Notes: generated by a model not told the origin, from the sequence alone. A stretch of 64,000 nucleotides of DNA from Gerris lacustris (GCA_951217055.1 OX578276.1:13933430-13997429); one strand, 5' to 3'; positions 44,031 through 54,564 are shown, counted from the first letter of the stretch. Translations and numbers: made by a program.

Positions 44031-44111
44031 GGGCATCACGTATAGAAATGAAATTATATTTTTTAGTTTTTTCATTTCTATACATGATGCTCCAGATACG
44101 CTACCTCAACC
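44012..44111. repeat. Palindrome with 40-bp arms
   Basis: GGTTGAGGTAGCGTATCTGG... (44012-44051) and its inverted copy (44072-44111) are separated by 20 bases. Two or three mismatches. Confidence 0.9.
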
Positions 44112-44320
44112 TAAAAAGAGGAGCCTAGTTGGGTAAATCCGGTCAGGTGTCATTGTATCGGAATCGAGAGGCGGTGTTACCAGGAAGATTCTTTTAACTC
44201 TACGTCGCTGCGGCACTTCTCATCTAATTTCTAAGTACGGACGTTATCAATCCTTTTGACTTTGTTCCAAACACAGCTTTTTTTTCTTTTTCTTTTCCGA
44301 AGAAAAAAATTTATAAATAT

Positions 44321-44703
44321 ACAGTGAAAATCGTTTAAGACGAAACTGAGAGGACCAACATATTTTTTTGTGTTAAAAGAATTTCGTGTTAAAAGCTCAC
44401 AAAAAAACCCATCAATATCTTTGATGTCAAATTGTTTAATAAGATACAGGTTTACATTCGTACAATGTATATTTATTTTTTAATATAGAACAACAATCCA
44501 AATAAAAAAAAAAATTATATATATTTTTTTTTTTAGCAACAAATTGTCCACAAATTCTTCGATATCGTCCAGTTTTATTTCGCCATTCGAATGCTCATCT
44601 AAATATCTGCGCATACTTTTCCTGATGTTCCGCATTTCTGATGTAGTAGGAACAGGAATGTCGATTTCACTGTCGTTAAATTCGTCGTCGGAATCTACTA
44701 TCT
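44321..44703 (-). pseudogene. pogo-type transposon 3' end with transposase tail
   Basis: TA followed by CAGTGAAAATCGTTTAAGACG at 44321 is a pogo-type terminus. On the minus strand IVDSDDEFNDSEIDIPVPTT and MRRYLDEHSNGEIKLDDIEE (about 44560-44700) match the acidic C-terminus of these transposases. It may belong to the fragment at 43600-44030 after rearrangement. Confidence 0.55.
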
Positions 44704-44794
44704 AGAAAACTCTTACATTCATTTTCTGAGGACCTATTAGAAATGCTGAGGACGTGTCAGTATATCAACACATTTGGAATAAATAAAGTAAGGG

Positions 44795-45130
44795 TCAGCT
44801 GTCAGCTAATTTTATATTGGAAGGAATATGCCAGGTGGATACATCGAATGGAACCTGAGGTAAATTACTTGTAATATTTTTCATCACTAGGAATGACATC
44901 TGGAGATTAAATTTATTAATTTTAGATTGAACTATAGCTGTAGCCTGATGTGACACCTTAGTAGGAAAGTCTCCTAATCCAACAATCGGAACAATTAACT
45001 TCTTACGGTTTTTGAACCAACGAATCACATATAACGTTTTTCTGAGCTCTACTGTCCAATAGCGCGCGAACAGTAAGGCTCTTTCCATTATTTCCTATCA
45101 ATTCTACCACTGCTGCAGCTAGCAAGACAT
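44795..45130 (-). pseudogene. BEL/Pao protease (peptidase A17) fragment
   Basis: On the minus strand VVELIGNNGKSLTVRALLDS then AQKNVI gives the BEL/Pao aspartic protease active-site region (LLDSGSQ type; here R replaces G), followed after a frame change by LIVPIVGLGDFPTKVSH and a WHIPSNIKLADS end. It is fused directly to the polymerase fragment upstream with no gap, so it marks a recombination junction at about 45130. Confidence 0.75.
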
Positions 45131-45479
45131 TAAGACGCTTTAAAATTTGGTCGTAGCTTTGTATAAGTTCTAATTTTACTCCGGTGTACAAGAACATAGC
45201 ATCCCATGTCATTCCTGGGGCTGTAAAGTAATGTGTTGGGTCAATACGATGAGTCTTCATGATGCTTTTTCTAAACGCTTACGTCACACTATAAAAGATC
45301 GTCCGATGTTAGATACGGCCTTCCGTAGTCTGACATGATCTTTAGACAGAAATCATTCTATACGTTAATAGCGTGAGAATAATCTTCATTACTGATGTCG
45401 GATTCTGTTAATTTACTATAAAAAGCTGATTTTGGTGGTAACGAAGTTTATTTCAGCCTTTCCCAAGAATCCATGAAAT
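45131..45479 (-). pseudogene. DNA polymerase B (second type), distal part
   Basis: Minus-strand pieces read DSWERLK, YSKLTESDISNEDYSHA, DPTHYFTAPGMTWDAMFLYT and GVKLELIQSYDQILKR, the region between exonuclease and palm in DNA_pol_B_2 enzymes of linear mobile elements. It continues 46144-46575 across the LTR insertion. It has stops and ends in the BEL protease junction. Confidence 0.75.
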
Positions 45480-46143
45480 TGTAAGGGTTGAAAAAACCCC
45501 AACCCGCAACTCTGGGAAACAGGGAAATAATAAGAAGCAAATAACACCAGATTTAGACTTCTCAATAAAATATGTATAATATTATTTATAATTAGGTAAC
45601 TGGGCCAAAGAATACGATAAAATAAACACGACTAGGTCTGAGGGACCTGTCGACAGAACACAAGAAGAATGACTTACAAATGAAACATAGCAAAAGCTCT
45701 TGTTGTGAGAAGCACAACGTTAAGAAATGAATATAAGTTAAGACATCAAAAGAGTGTAGTGAGACTTGATACTAGACAGACATAATAGACAGAACCCTGC
45801 AAGATATTACTAAAAACCAACCTGTGTTCTTCTCTGAGACTCGATCCAAAGTGATCTGTCCAAAAGGAAACTCGCCCCTCTCTCTCTCCTGACAACCAGT
45901 CCCCACGCTAGGAAACTGATTGCTTAGCACAACCCAAGACGGCAAAGTTCCGAATAGCAGATCCCACGATCCCAGCTACTAACACAGGGCCAAGAAAACT
46001 CAAAGATACACTTCAGACAGTTTACATCCTGTTTATAAAACAGAGAGAAAACTAAGTTAAATTACCTGTAGTCAAGGCACGAGTCAATAAAATACAATAA
46101 AAATTACCTTGCTTCCCAACACCAAGCTGAGGAGAATCTTACA
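45480..46143 (-). repeat. Solo LTR, 664 bp, inserted in polymerase gene
   Basis: TGTAAGGGTT...CTTACA ends; homologous over its length, with many differences, to the LTR at 49779-50498. It interrupts the polymerase frame after FPYDY. No polypurine tract, primer site or internal sequence adjoins it, so it is a solo LTR. Orientation is taken from the related LTR with a polypurine tract on its right. Confidence 0.85.
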
Positions 46144-46575
46144 TAATCGTACGGGAAAACACCTTTCCTGGTTATTAAACTTGCTTTTTCTGATCCAAAA
46201 TACGATTCGGTTTCGGGAAGTCGAGGTAAATTTGCTACTAATTTTTCTAAACTGGACGGCATAAACCGGAAACTATCAATAAAACGGAGACTTATTTTAC
46301 CCACATGTTTACTAAAGGAAACATATTTTTCCGAATTATTAGGGATAACGTCTACTCTTTCATTGTCACAACCGAGTTGTTTTACTATAAAATGTGAATC
46401 GTACCCAGCGAGGTTATGTAATATTATCGGTTCGTAATTAGGCATTTTGCACTGTAAATTGCAACTGTTGTGTAGAACTTGCCTAAATTTTCCTGTTATA
46501 TTTGAATGATCTAAAACTTTCCAATCTTTTTTCGTAAACTGTTTCAGACAAAGTTCACAAGTATCTGTCTGACAC
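46144..46575 (-). pseudogene. DNA polymerase B (second type), exonuclease domain
   Basis: From 46575 down the minus strand: CELCLKQF and DHSNITGKFRQ (zinc-binding part), then PIILHNLAGYDSHFIVKQLG (exonuclease motif, about 46390-46440), EKYVSFSKHVGKISLRFIDS and FRFMPSSLEKL, and RKGVFPYDYVR at the LTR border. These are classic motifs of protein-primed family-B polymerases. One frame holds from 46445 to 46143. Confidence 0.8.
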
Positions 46576-46970
46576 TTTGTAGTATGTTTTTACGGCACCG
46601 GTCCTGCCTCCGTAAAAATCATCTCTGGGGTTCAACGGAAGTTGCACAATAAGAGGGTGATGTTCTATGTAGTCAGCCATTATTTTATCTGCGTTTAATT
46701 CTCAACGGAAGTCACACTCCCATTTTTCTATGACATCGTAGCCGTGATTCCGTAGACGTTGTGTTTTGACAGTAGTGGCCTCAAAACGACTTTCTGGTGT
46801 GTCCGACGGGTCATCCTGTAGCTGGATATTACGATTTTGCATTTATTACATTTCGGACAACCGTGGTAATATCAACCGTGGAATTCATAGATATTATTAG
46901 TTTTCCTACAAAACCCGTCAACCTTTACACCCAATACAGAAACCTCGTTGGACTTTGCCGCGTGAACTAT
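46571..46970 (-). repeat. About 400-bp duplication, copy A
   Basis: Nearly identical to 49014-49401, offset about 2443 bp. Here it lies between protein X and the second-type polymerase and is out of place as coding sequence; copy B sits inside an otherwise continuous polymerase gene. So A is the derived copy. Confidence 0.92.
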
Positions 46971-46972
46971 GT

Positions 46973-48363
46973 TTAATGTGGCAATACATTATTTGTTGGA
47001 ACCAGTCCACAGTTTTCGAGGCTTACTTCTTTACAGATCGTAGAGAAGGCGGTAGAAGATTTCGAGAACAATGTCTCGCCACTTTTAATGTAGCCTTTTT
47101 GCACTACATTAATATTCTCTTTATTAGCAACATCTTCCACAATCTCCAGATAATTAACAGGCAAATAGTTAAAACTAAATGCCGAGAGAACGTAATTGAT
47201 TATTTTTTTCCTCTGGTCTTGGTCACTCGGTAAAGCAAGTTGCAGTTAACTTCCTCGTATTGCTGTTCCCCCAGTAGGCATATTGTAAATTATTATTATA
47301 CACCACATAGCAGCTGTTCTCGAGACTGTCCGTTAATTTCGTCCACATTTTAGGGATAGCAACAGAATAAAATGGGGCTTCCCGGAAATAATTCTTGCTG
47401 TCTTCCAGAAGACTTACACAGTAGTACAGAGGATGATAGCCGCTAACGTTGTAAATCGTTGCCTCCAATCTTGTAATGCCGTGTTCCTTACCCAAGGGAG
47501 ACAAGAACGTCTGTCTTAATCTGGAGTCTGGACACTTGACAAAGTCCACGATGTGGTTGCCAATTTGGTTGTTGACTCCAGGGCTTGTTATATGGCAGAC
47601 GAACTTGTTGTAGATCTTTATTCTGGAACCAGTGGGAGTAATCCAAGTAAGGCAGTCGATTCCAACGGTCTTGTTGTTAACTATTGTATTACAATCTTCT
47701 TTGTACTAGTTGCCTTAGTAACGGAAACCGTGGTCTCGCACATCTCTTGCTTGTTAAAAACACCAACGAAATCTTGTGTAATATCCAAATCCATTAGGTA
47801 GAAGTCATGTGCTTGCAGATCCGATAGTATTTCGGGCATTTGTTCCTGTAGAGTTCTAAGCTCGACATCTGCAAGCAACTCCACCTTGTACGGGACAGCA
47901 ATAGGATTTTTAAATTTCTTTGCGACGGTCTGCAACCCTTCTGCTCCAATAATATTACATCGTTCCGCCATTGCTCTCTTTCCAAGCAAAGGGAATGGTA
48001 ATTTTGCCTTTACACCATGTCTTGCGGAAACAAAGTTGGAAAATTTCCCACGAAGGTAACTGTTAAATGCTCCACAAATATCCTTCTTTACGATGTTCTT
48101 GCCCTGTTCGCAATCCGAACTGTCGGTTATTTTAACGAGCATTATATTGTCGCAGAATGGTTTCGTTAAGATAATGGTTGTATATTTACTTTGTTAAGCA
48201 GATCTTCTCCTTGGGAGTAATTAATATTTCCAACGTCTGTTAACATGTTGTTGTTACGTAGATTCTCTTCCAGAAGCCAGAGTCCAAATGGCTCGTTGGT
48301 TGGTTTAATCCTGTTTCCCAAAAGCTCGGAGACCTTGTACACTGTGGAGGAAGCCATTTTCAC
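46973..48363 (-). pseudogene. Protein X, copy 2 (longest)
   Basis: Minus-strand frames 48363-48166, 48142-47690, 47549-47223 and 47164-46973 give about 440 residues in the same order as copy 1 and beyond. Blocks: [55 protein letters not shown], a [20 protein letters not shown] block, [13 protein letters not shown], then [31 protein letters not shown] and YLPVNYLEIVEDVANKENIN. Frameshifts near 48150, 47690, 47550 and 47220. At 46970 the gene is cut by duplication copy A. I know of similar uncharacterised proteins in arthropods but no experimentally defined function. Linked 5' to it on the same strand is DNA polymerase B, as in copy 1. Confidence 0.7.
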
Positions 48364-48426
48364 TGGTTCAGCTACTAGAAACGACTGATTGTAATGGCCG
48401 CCAGCACGTGTGTATATAAAGGTTCA

Positions 48427-48530
48427 TTGAGCAGACTCTAGTCCCTACTTTTGCCGCCAGGGTGGGTTAGAGGTTGGAGTGACCTTGGAATGGTAGCCGG
48501 AGAAACGCAACACCCCTTTCTTACCTATAT
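48427..48530 (-). promoter_or_regulatory. Conserved intergenic block between polymerase and protein X, copy 2
   Basis: Shares CCTACTTTTG, GAGTGACCTTGGAA and TTTCTTACCTATATG with 36680-36786 at matching distances. Confidence 0.45.
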
Positions 48531-48546
48531 GATTGTTGTTTAATTT

Positions 48547-49775
48547 TTAAGAATTTACTGATGTACTCGCTAAAGAGACCACCTGACTTAGTGACGGGGT
48601 TGTACTGCACAAGTTCGTACTTCCAAATTTCGTAAATTTACATGATCTTGTATTGTAACCTTTTTCAACCGCTTTTCTGACCTTGTCGATCACCCACGTA
48701 CCGGTCAACGATCTCTCTTCTTTGTCATGGTTACACGTGTATTCATTTTGCATATCTTTGCAGCACGAACGACACAAAGGGAACATTAACCGGTCGTTAA
48801 TTTTTACCGGTAACACAGGGTGGTACAGTTGTTGTGGTGGTAAAAGTTTACACTTGATAATACCCTCTGTATTATTTAAATTTAGTTGTATGCATTCATC
48901 GTTGCCGATGATTACCTGCGGGTAACCCATAGGGTATTTGCCGTACTTATTCACCCAGGGGTTTAGCGAACAAACATCAGCATATTTGATTTTCTCTTCT
49001 CCGGACACTTTGTAGTATGTTTTTACGGCACCGGTCCTGCCTCCGTAAAAATCATCTCTGGGGTTCAACGGAAGTTGCACAATAAGAGGGTGATGTTCTA
49101 TGTAGTCAGCCATTATTTTATCTGCGTTTAATTCTCTACGGAAGTCACACTCCCATTTTTCTATGACATCGTAGCCGTGATTCCGTAGACGATATGTTTT
49201 GACAGTGGTGGCCTCAAAACGACTTGCTGGTGTGTCCGACGGGTCATCCTATAGCTAGATATTACGATTTTGCGATATACATTTCGGACAACCGTGGTAA
49301 TATCAACCGTGGAATTCGTAGATATTATTAGTTTTCCTACAAAACCCGTCAACCTTTACACCCAATACAGAAACCTCGTTGGACTTTGCCGCGTGAACTA
49401 TAGATATATTTCTGACATGTTCTTCCCATAGTAACCACTGGATAACTATTTGGGATTGATTGTCCCGCCACCTATAACCATTCATAGAGATAATGCCTAT
49501 TGTCTTGGGTTTTAAAAAATTTCTACGGAATATTTTATTACAGGCAGATGGTAATGTAGTGGATTCAGTAAACGGACAATCACCCCCCTCTTGTATCAAC
49601 ATCAACATTTTTCTAAATTTTAAACATGATTGGGCCAAGATTTCTATGTCAGAAATACAATAATCTATTATTTCTTTTTCCATATCAAAATCGTTAGCTT
49701 TGGTTTCCTCGTACCATTTTACAAACTTTTCTCTATCTTCGGATTTCATCGTGTCTGGAAAATAGAATTCGAAAG
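48547..49775 (-). pseudogene. Protein-primed family-B DNA polymerase, exonuclease end to palm (copy 2)
   Basis: On the minus strand 49775-49303 gives KFVKWYEETKA, IIDYCISDIEILAQSCLKFR (exonuclease motif III), ACNKIFRRNFLKPKTIGIIS and VLGVKVDGFCRKTNNIYEFH. After a frame break, 49113-48547 gives PLNPRDDFYGGRTGAVKTYY, YADVCSLNPWVNKYGKYPMG (palm motif A, normally DxxSLYP) and LYHPVLP...LMFPLCRSCC. This is the DNA_pol_B_2 type that copies linear DNA from a protein primer. The C-terminal palm motifs B and C are missing because the frame ends at 48547, and the N-terminus is cut off by the LTR at 49779. Confidence 0.85.
49014..49401 (-). repeat. About 400-bp duplication, copy B (original)
   Basis: Source of copy A at 46571-46970; lies within polymerase coding sequence. 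Confidence 0.92.
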
Positions 49776-49778
49776 AGG

Positions 49779-50498
49779 TGTAAGGGTTTCAAATACCCCA
49801 AACTATTTCTCTGGGAAAACTGGGTGAGAATAAGAATACATACAACGCCAGCTTTAGACTTCTCAAAAAGGTAACAAATATATTTAAATAAGAGGTAAAC
49901 AAATGAGCATACAATAAGTAGGTCCAACGGGCCAAAACAAGAAGTTAAGCAAAAAGGACTAGGCCTGATGGACCTGTCGCTAATCCAAAAAGGTGACAGA
50001 TAAAAGAAGAAAGTATCCTCGCTGTGAGAAGCACAACACGAGGAACAACCTAAAGTTAAAACACTGAAAGAGTGTAGCGAGACCTGATAATAGACAGAGG
50101 TAATAGACAGAACCCTACTTGTAAAACTAAAACACCAACCCGTGTCCTCCTCTGAGACTCGATCCAAAGTGAACCGATCGTCAGGCCGCAGGCCCCTCCC
50201 TCACTCCTCTGACAATCAGTCCCCACTCTTGGAAACTGATTGCAAAGCACCAGTTCAGCACAATTGTGCTGAAACTCTCAAGTTAGCAAAGTGCTGATTA
50301 GCTGATCCCACGGTCCCAGCTACCAACACAATGCCAAGAGAACACATAGACACACTACAACAAACACACTTCAGACAGTCTACATCCTGTTTATTGAAAC
50401 AGTGGAAAAACAAGTAAATGACCTATGCACAAGGCACGTGTCAATAAAATAAGTTAAATTACCATGCTTCCCAAAACCAAGCCGAGGAGCGACTTACA
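49779..50498 (-). repeat. 3' LTR of an env-bearing LTR retroelement, 720 bp
   Basis: TGTAAGGGTTTC...GACTTACA. GGGGAGGGGGAGAA on the minus strand abuts its right end as a polypurine tract, so the element reads leftwards and its body lies to the right. It interrupts the polymerase gene upstream of the YFPDTMK segment. Confidence 0.85.
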
Positions 50499-50516
50499 AT
50501 TCTCCCCCTCCCCTTT
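50499..50516 (-). other. Polypurine tract
   Basis: The minus strand reads GGGGAGGGGGAGAAT directly before TGTAAGTCGC of the LTR. Confidence 0.8.
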
Positions 50517-50669
50517 CGAGATGCGGCACAGCAGCTGAAAGCTGCTGAGCCGCATCTCCAAAGAGCAGCAGAGGGCGGAGCCAAACGGGGACTGCCAGAC
50601 CAAAGGGCAGGGTAGCTAGGGGGTAGCACACTACCACCACTCAACTAGCTACAGCCCAACGAAGAACCC

Positions 50670-50894
50670 ATGGAACACATGGAGGAGAGGTGGACAAGCC
50701 AACCTCCCATGACCTTGGAGGTGAACTGGATTTCTCCAGAAGGGTCCGTTGATGTCCCCACCAGACTTTCCCCTCGGATCCACCCAGTCCAGCCTCAGGT
50801 TAAGTCAGAAGATGAGAAGCAGAAGCTTAGCCAAGTGCGAAACACTGGAAAGACGGTCAAGGCAGCCCGGCAGAAGATTCACACAACGTCCTGA
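50670..50894 (+). CDS. Antisense ORF between env and 3' LTR
   Basis: ATG at 50670 opens 74 codons to a TGA (MEHMEERWTSQPPMTLEVNW at the start, then Pro- and Lys-rich). It lies in a GC-rich patch (50500-50900) unlike the A-rich sequence to its right and runs opposite to the retroelement. An A-run follows at about 50920. Hydrophilic, no known domain. It could be an accessory gene of the element or captured sequence; a chance ORF is possible. Confidence 0.35.
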   Translation: MEHMEERWTSQPPMTLEVNWISPEGSVDVPTRLSPRIHPVQPQVKSEDEKQKLSQVRNTGKTVKAARQKIHTTS

Positions 50895-50899
50895 AGAGG

Positions 50900-52990
50900 A
50901 CACAGTGAATAAGAAGTAAAAAAAAAAAAACAGCTGGGAAGCAATGGTAAGTTAAAGAAGTTAAATGAATACAAAGATATTACTACATTTGAATAAAAGC
51001 AAAAGAAAAATAATAAATAAGATAAAAAGCAATTCAGGTAGAGTAACATAAGTACTCGTAGACTGCTGGAAGTGATAATAGTTAAAATTGAAAAAATTAA
51101 AAGTTGAAATGAATTAAATAAAATAAGAGGAGGCAGAGAGGTGGCTAGAACAAGGCAAAGCAGGTACCTGGGCAGGGCAAGCCATTCTTACATACAAGTG
51201 CAAGAGTGGAATGCCAGGCAAAAAAAATTAAATAAAAAAAATGAACTTACAAAGTCAATCATATCAAGAAGTACAATCACTACACTCAAAGGTCAGAACA
51301 GTCTCAAGAATAAAAAAATATAAATTTGCACTGATCCACAACTAACCTATTTTAAATTACATTACAAACAAAATTGGCTCACAATTTCACACACACGCTT
51401 GGATCAGGCACAACAGTTAAAGCATGAATTACAAAAGTTGCAAAAATTTAAAATTAAGACACCCTGAAAGCGTGCCCTAGCTGTAAAATTAAATAGATAA
51501 ACTCATGAAAGTTTCAATTGTTAAGAATAAAAAAGGCAATAAAAGTACGTTCGCATGAGTGCATGCTACGGAGACACATCGTCACCAAAAGAATTAACTG
51601 ACTGGTACAAGTAAAACATAATAAGAATCTCAAGGCACAACACAAGGCCAACTCCAATACCCTCTACAATCCTTGACACCAAAGGTGTAAGGAACTGCAG
51701 AACGTAGATTAGAGCGACTGTGCACGAGAACCAGCAAAACAAAAAATCCGCTATAATTGCTACAAAAAGAGATGAGACGCGTCCGTGCATGCACTTGCGG
51801 AACTTCAAAATAAAATTAACAAATAAGTTATGAATAAAAAAAAATATTTAAATTATACAATCAAATAAAGATAAAGTTTAATACGTGATGAATTTAAAAC
51901 ACAAGTTTACACCCACAAAATAAATTACAGTAGCAAAGGGTTACATCGAGGGAACCGTGCTGAAGCACAGAACTCAGTTACCAAGGTTACTTAAAAGATT
52001 AGGGAACAAAAATCCAATTGAAGTTATTCGTTTTAAACTAGTCGTCAATAAATGAATAAAAAAAAATTTGGTCAGAGACATTAGTGACTAGTTATAATTA
52101 GACAAAAAAAATTAAATATATAATATCCTTTACTTTTTTATAGAATATAATTAATCTCTGAGTTGAATTTCCTGAGAAGTCCAAAATTACAAAAGCACTC
52201 AGGTAATACCCCAAATTCCAAAAAAAAAAAAAAACAAGACAAAAGTTGCGAAGTTAGCAAACAAATCCTATTTAAAGAAAAATTACCCACAATAACAATT
52301 ACATAGTTTATAATAAAGTTAAAAAGAAATCTCACAGACCTGAATAAGAGACAATTTATAGTCTGTAATGAGAAAAATAAAAGTTTAAAGAACCCCAAAT
52401 GAACAACAACAAGGCTCATACTCTGGTAACAAGACTTAAGATGATAAGTTTACATTACTAGATAAAAAAACATAACGTTGGGCAGAAGAACGTAGCCCAA
52501 ATTAATGAAACTGTAAGCTGAAATTCAAGTAAGAAACATTTAAAAAAGTAAGGTTGCACCGGAATAGATAGAATAATAAAAACTGGACAAAAGTCTTCAA
52601 AAGACAACCAGTAGGACAGTGGTGATAAAAAAATTAAATTAAAGAGACGAGATGGCCTGACAGCGCTGAGCGTGCACTCTCCGCTCTGTCAAGGCAAATC
52701 TCAACGGCAACACTTGACACAACGTCTTGCAACCAAGCTTGCCTACCAGAACAAAATTTTAAGAAAAATAACACTATACAATAAATTAAATAAAAGGGAT
52801 GCATTCTTTAAAAAAATTTAAAAGATATTGAAGAGAAAAAAAAAAATGTCAGCAAAAAGTTATCACAAGACTGAATGAAAGTGAATTAAAATAAAGATCA
52901 CAGTAGTGAAATCTCAATGAGAGATAAATGATAAACTGAAACTTACAAAATTGAAGAACAAAATTTGTTACAACTAAAAGTCAGACATAG
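50900..52990. other. A-rich 3' region of the env-bearing retroelement
   Basis: No gag or pol is visible. On the minus strand a frame at 51566-51808 encodes two hydrophobic segments (ADFLFCWFSCTVALIYVLQF and a GVGLVLCLEILIMFYLY stretch) and may be a membrane anchor or chance; otherwise only T-rich minus-strand frames. Confidence 0.35.
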
Positions 52991-54135
52991 CAGGGCTTGT
53001 AGCAGATTTTCCTCAAAATTAAGTGACTTAAGTGACTATTTTTTTCAAAATAAGTGACTTTTAAGTGACCTGTTTTCCCCAAATAAGTGACTTTAAGTGA
53101 CTTAATTTTAAGTAAAAAAAATATTATTTTAGTTACTTTTTTTGTTTAGCACTGTTAAACAAATGCAATTATAAAAATTTTAGAACGGTTTTTTGTTTAT
53201 TTGATTTTGTGTACCGTAACTGTATGAAAAAAAAAAAAAAATCAGGTACGGGGTACCTCGGAACTTTTCCTCACTTCGGAGGCCACGTCCAATGCCACGT
53301 GGACGTGGTCAGTACTTGGATGGGTGACCATTTTGAACTTACTGATTTTATCATTATTCTTAAAAAAAAAAACTTTTTGGTGGGCTTGTTTGTCATACAG
53401 AGAGGTAGTACATTCGTGCCATATTTCAACTCGTTCAGGACCATTTTCGATTTATTACGATTTTTTAAAATTTTTGCTGACTCAGCAAACTGCAATCAAG
53501 ATGGCGGAAAAAGTTGATTTTCCGGGTGGCACCACTACAGATAAAGACTGATTTTTTGCCAAGTTTCAACTCTCTAGCTTAAATACCATGGGCGCTACGA
53601 TGATAACATACACACTGACATACATACATACATACAGACGTCATGCTGAAAACCACTCAGGTCTTAAAAACACCCAAAACGGATAATTCCATTGAAACCT
53701 CTAAAAAAAGGTGAACACAATACTTTTCCCACTATAGGTTGTGAGGAAAAGTAATAACAATTAGGAGGGAGTTCGGAATAAAATATTATTTTCGTCTTTA
53801 AATTCTTTTTATTTTTTTCATCCATCTTCTTAATATTGACGATAAAACACAACACACGCCAGCTGAATCTAGTGCAACTGTTACAAACTTTATCATTCAT
53901 CACAGTTCAAAGTAGGCCTAATTAAAATTCATAGTTAAAAAAAGTCTTGAGCTTACAAAATCCCTTTTGAAAAACAGTTAAAATATATGTTTTGTATTTA
54001 ACAAACTACAAAAAATATCCTTGTAAGCCCAAATAAGTGACTTTCAGTGACTTTTTTTTAAATAAGTGACAAAAAAGTGACTCTCTTCGAAATAAGTGAC
54101 TTTAAGTGACTTTCAGTGACTCACTACAAGCCCTG
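52991..54135. mobile_element. DNA transposon with CAGGG ends and 6-bp target duplication
   Basis: CAGGGCTTGTAG and CTACAAGCCCTG are perfect 12-bp inverted ends; ACATAG flanks both (52985-52990, 54136-54141). AAATAAGTGACTTTAAGTGAC motifs cluster just inside both ends in the same orientation. No transposase. It is a different family from 23935-25354 but with the same first five bases and duplication length. Confidence 0.9.
53303..53329 (+). other. 5S rRNA-like segment (box C region)
   Basis: GGTCAGTACTTGGATGGGTG followed by ACC matches the 3' internal promoter region of insect 5S rRNA. Only about 25 bases match, so it is a captured fragment, not a gene. Confidence 0.6.
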
Positions 54136-54141
54136 ACATAG

Positions 54142-54560
54142 AGAAAAAAAAATACATTCTAAAACAAAAATGAACATAATAAGAACAGTAGCGATCCCTA
54201 CATAGGGTGACACTACCAAAGCTTAACTAGTTTGATGGAGGGAAGGACATGGTGAGGCAGCTGTTCCACTATGAGGCCGCCGGTGCCCAGTCATCAAGTT
54301 TTGAGGATGTAGAGATCTTGGAAGGCTCGCAGCCAAGATAGTTGTCAATGATGCGGGGATTTCAGCGTTCACGTTGCGAGGCAAGGCGTGTAATTCTATA
54401 CATCAAAGTGGTCATGGCGTGTAATTGCATACATCAATGTGGTCATGCGGTTTCTCAGCCATGTGACGTCAGCCTGGCACACTCTAACAAGCCCGTCCAG
54501 TGACTGGAACGCAGTACCGTTCATAAAAAGCAAAAAAACAAATTATTAGTCATTAAAGCA
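54142..54560 (-). other. Retroelement sequence with a short tandem repeat
   Basis: TATACATCAAAGTGGTCATGGCGTGTAATT repeats at about 54400-54465 (32-bp unit). A minus-strand frame includes VCQADVTWLRNRMTTLMY and further a hydrophobic VGIATVLIMFIFVL segment, perhaps more of the glycoprotein tail. Confidence 0.35.
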
Positions 54561-54564
54561 TAGC

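Noticed and set aside
46955..47233. Plus-strand frame across the duplication border
   Set aside because: Antisense of protein X and the duplicated polymerase segment.
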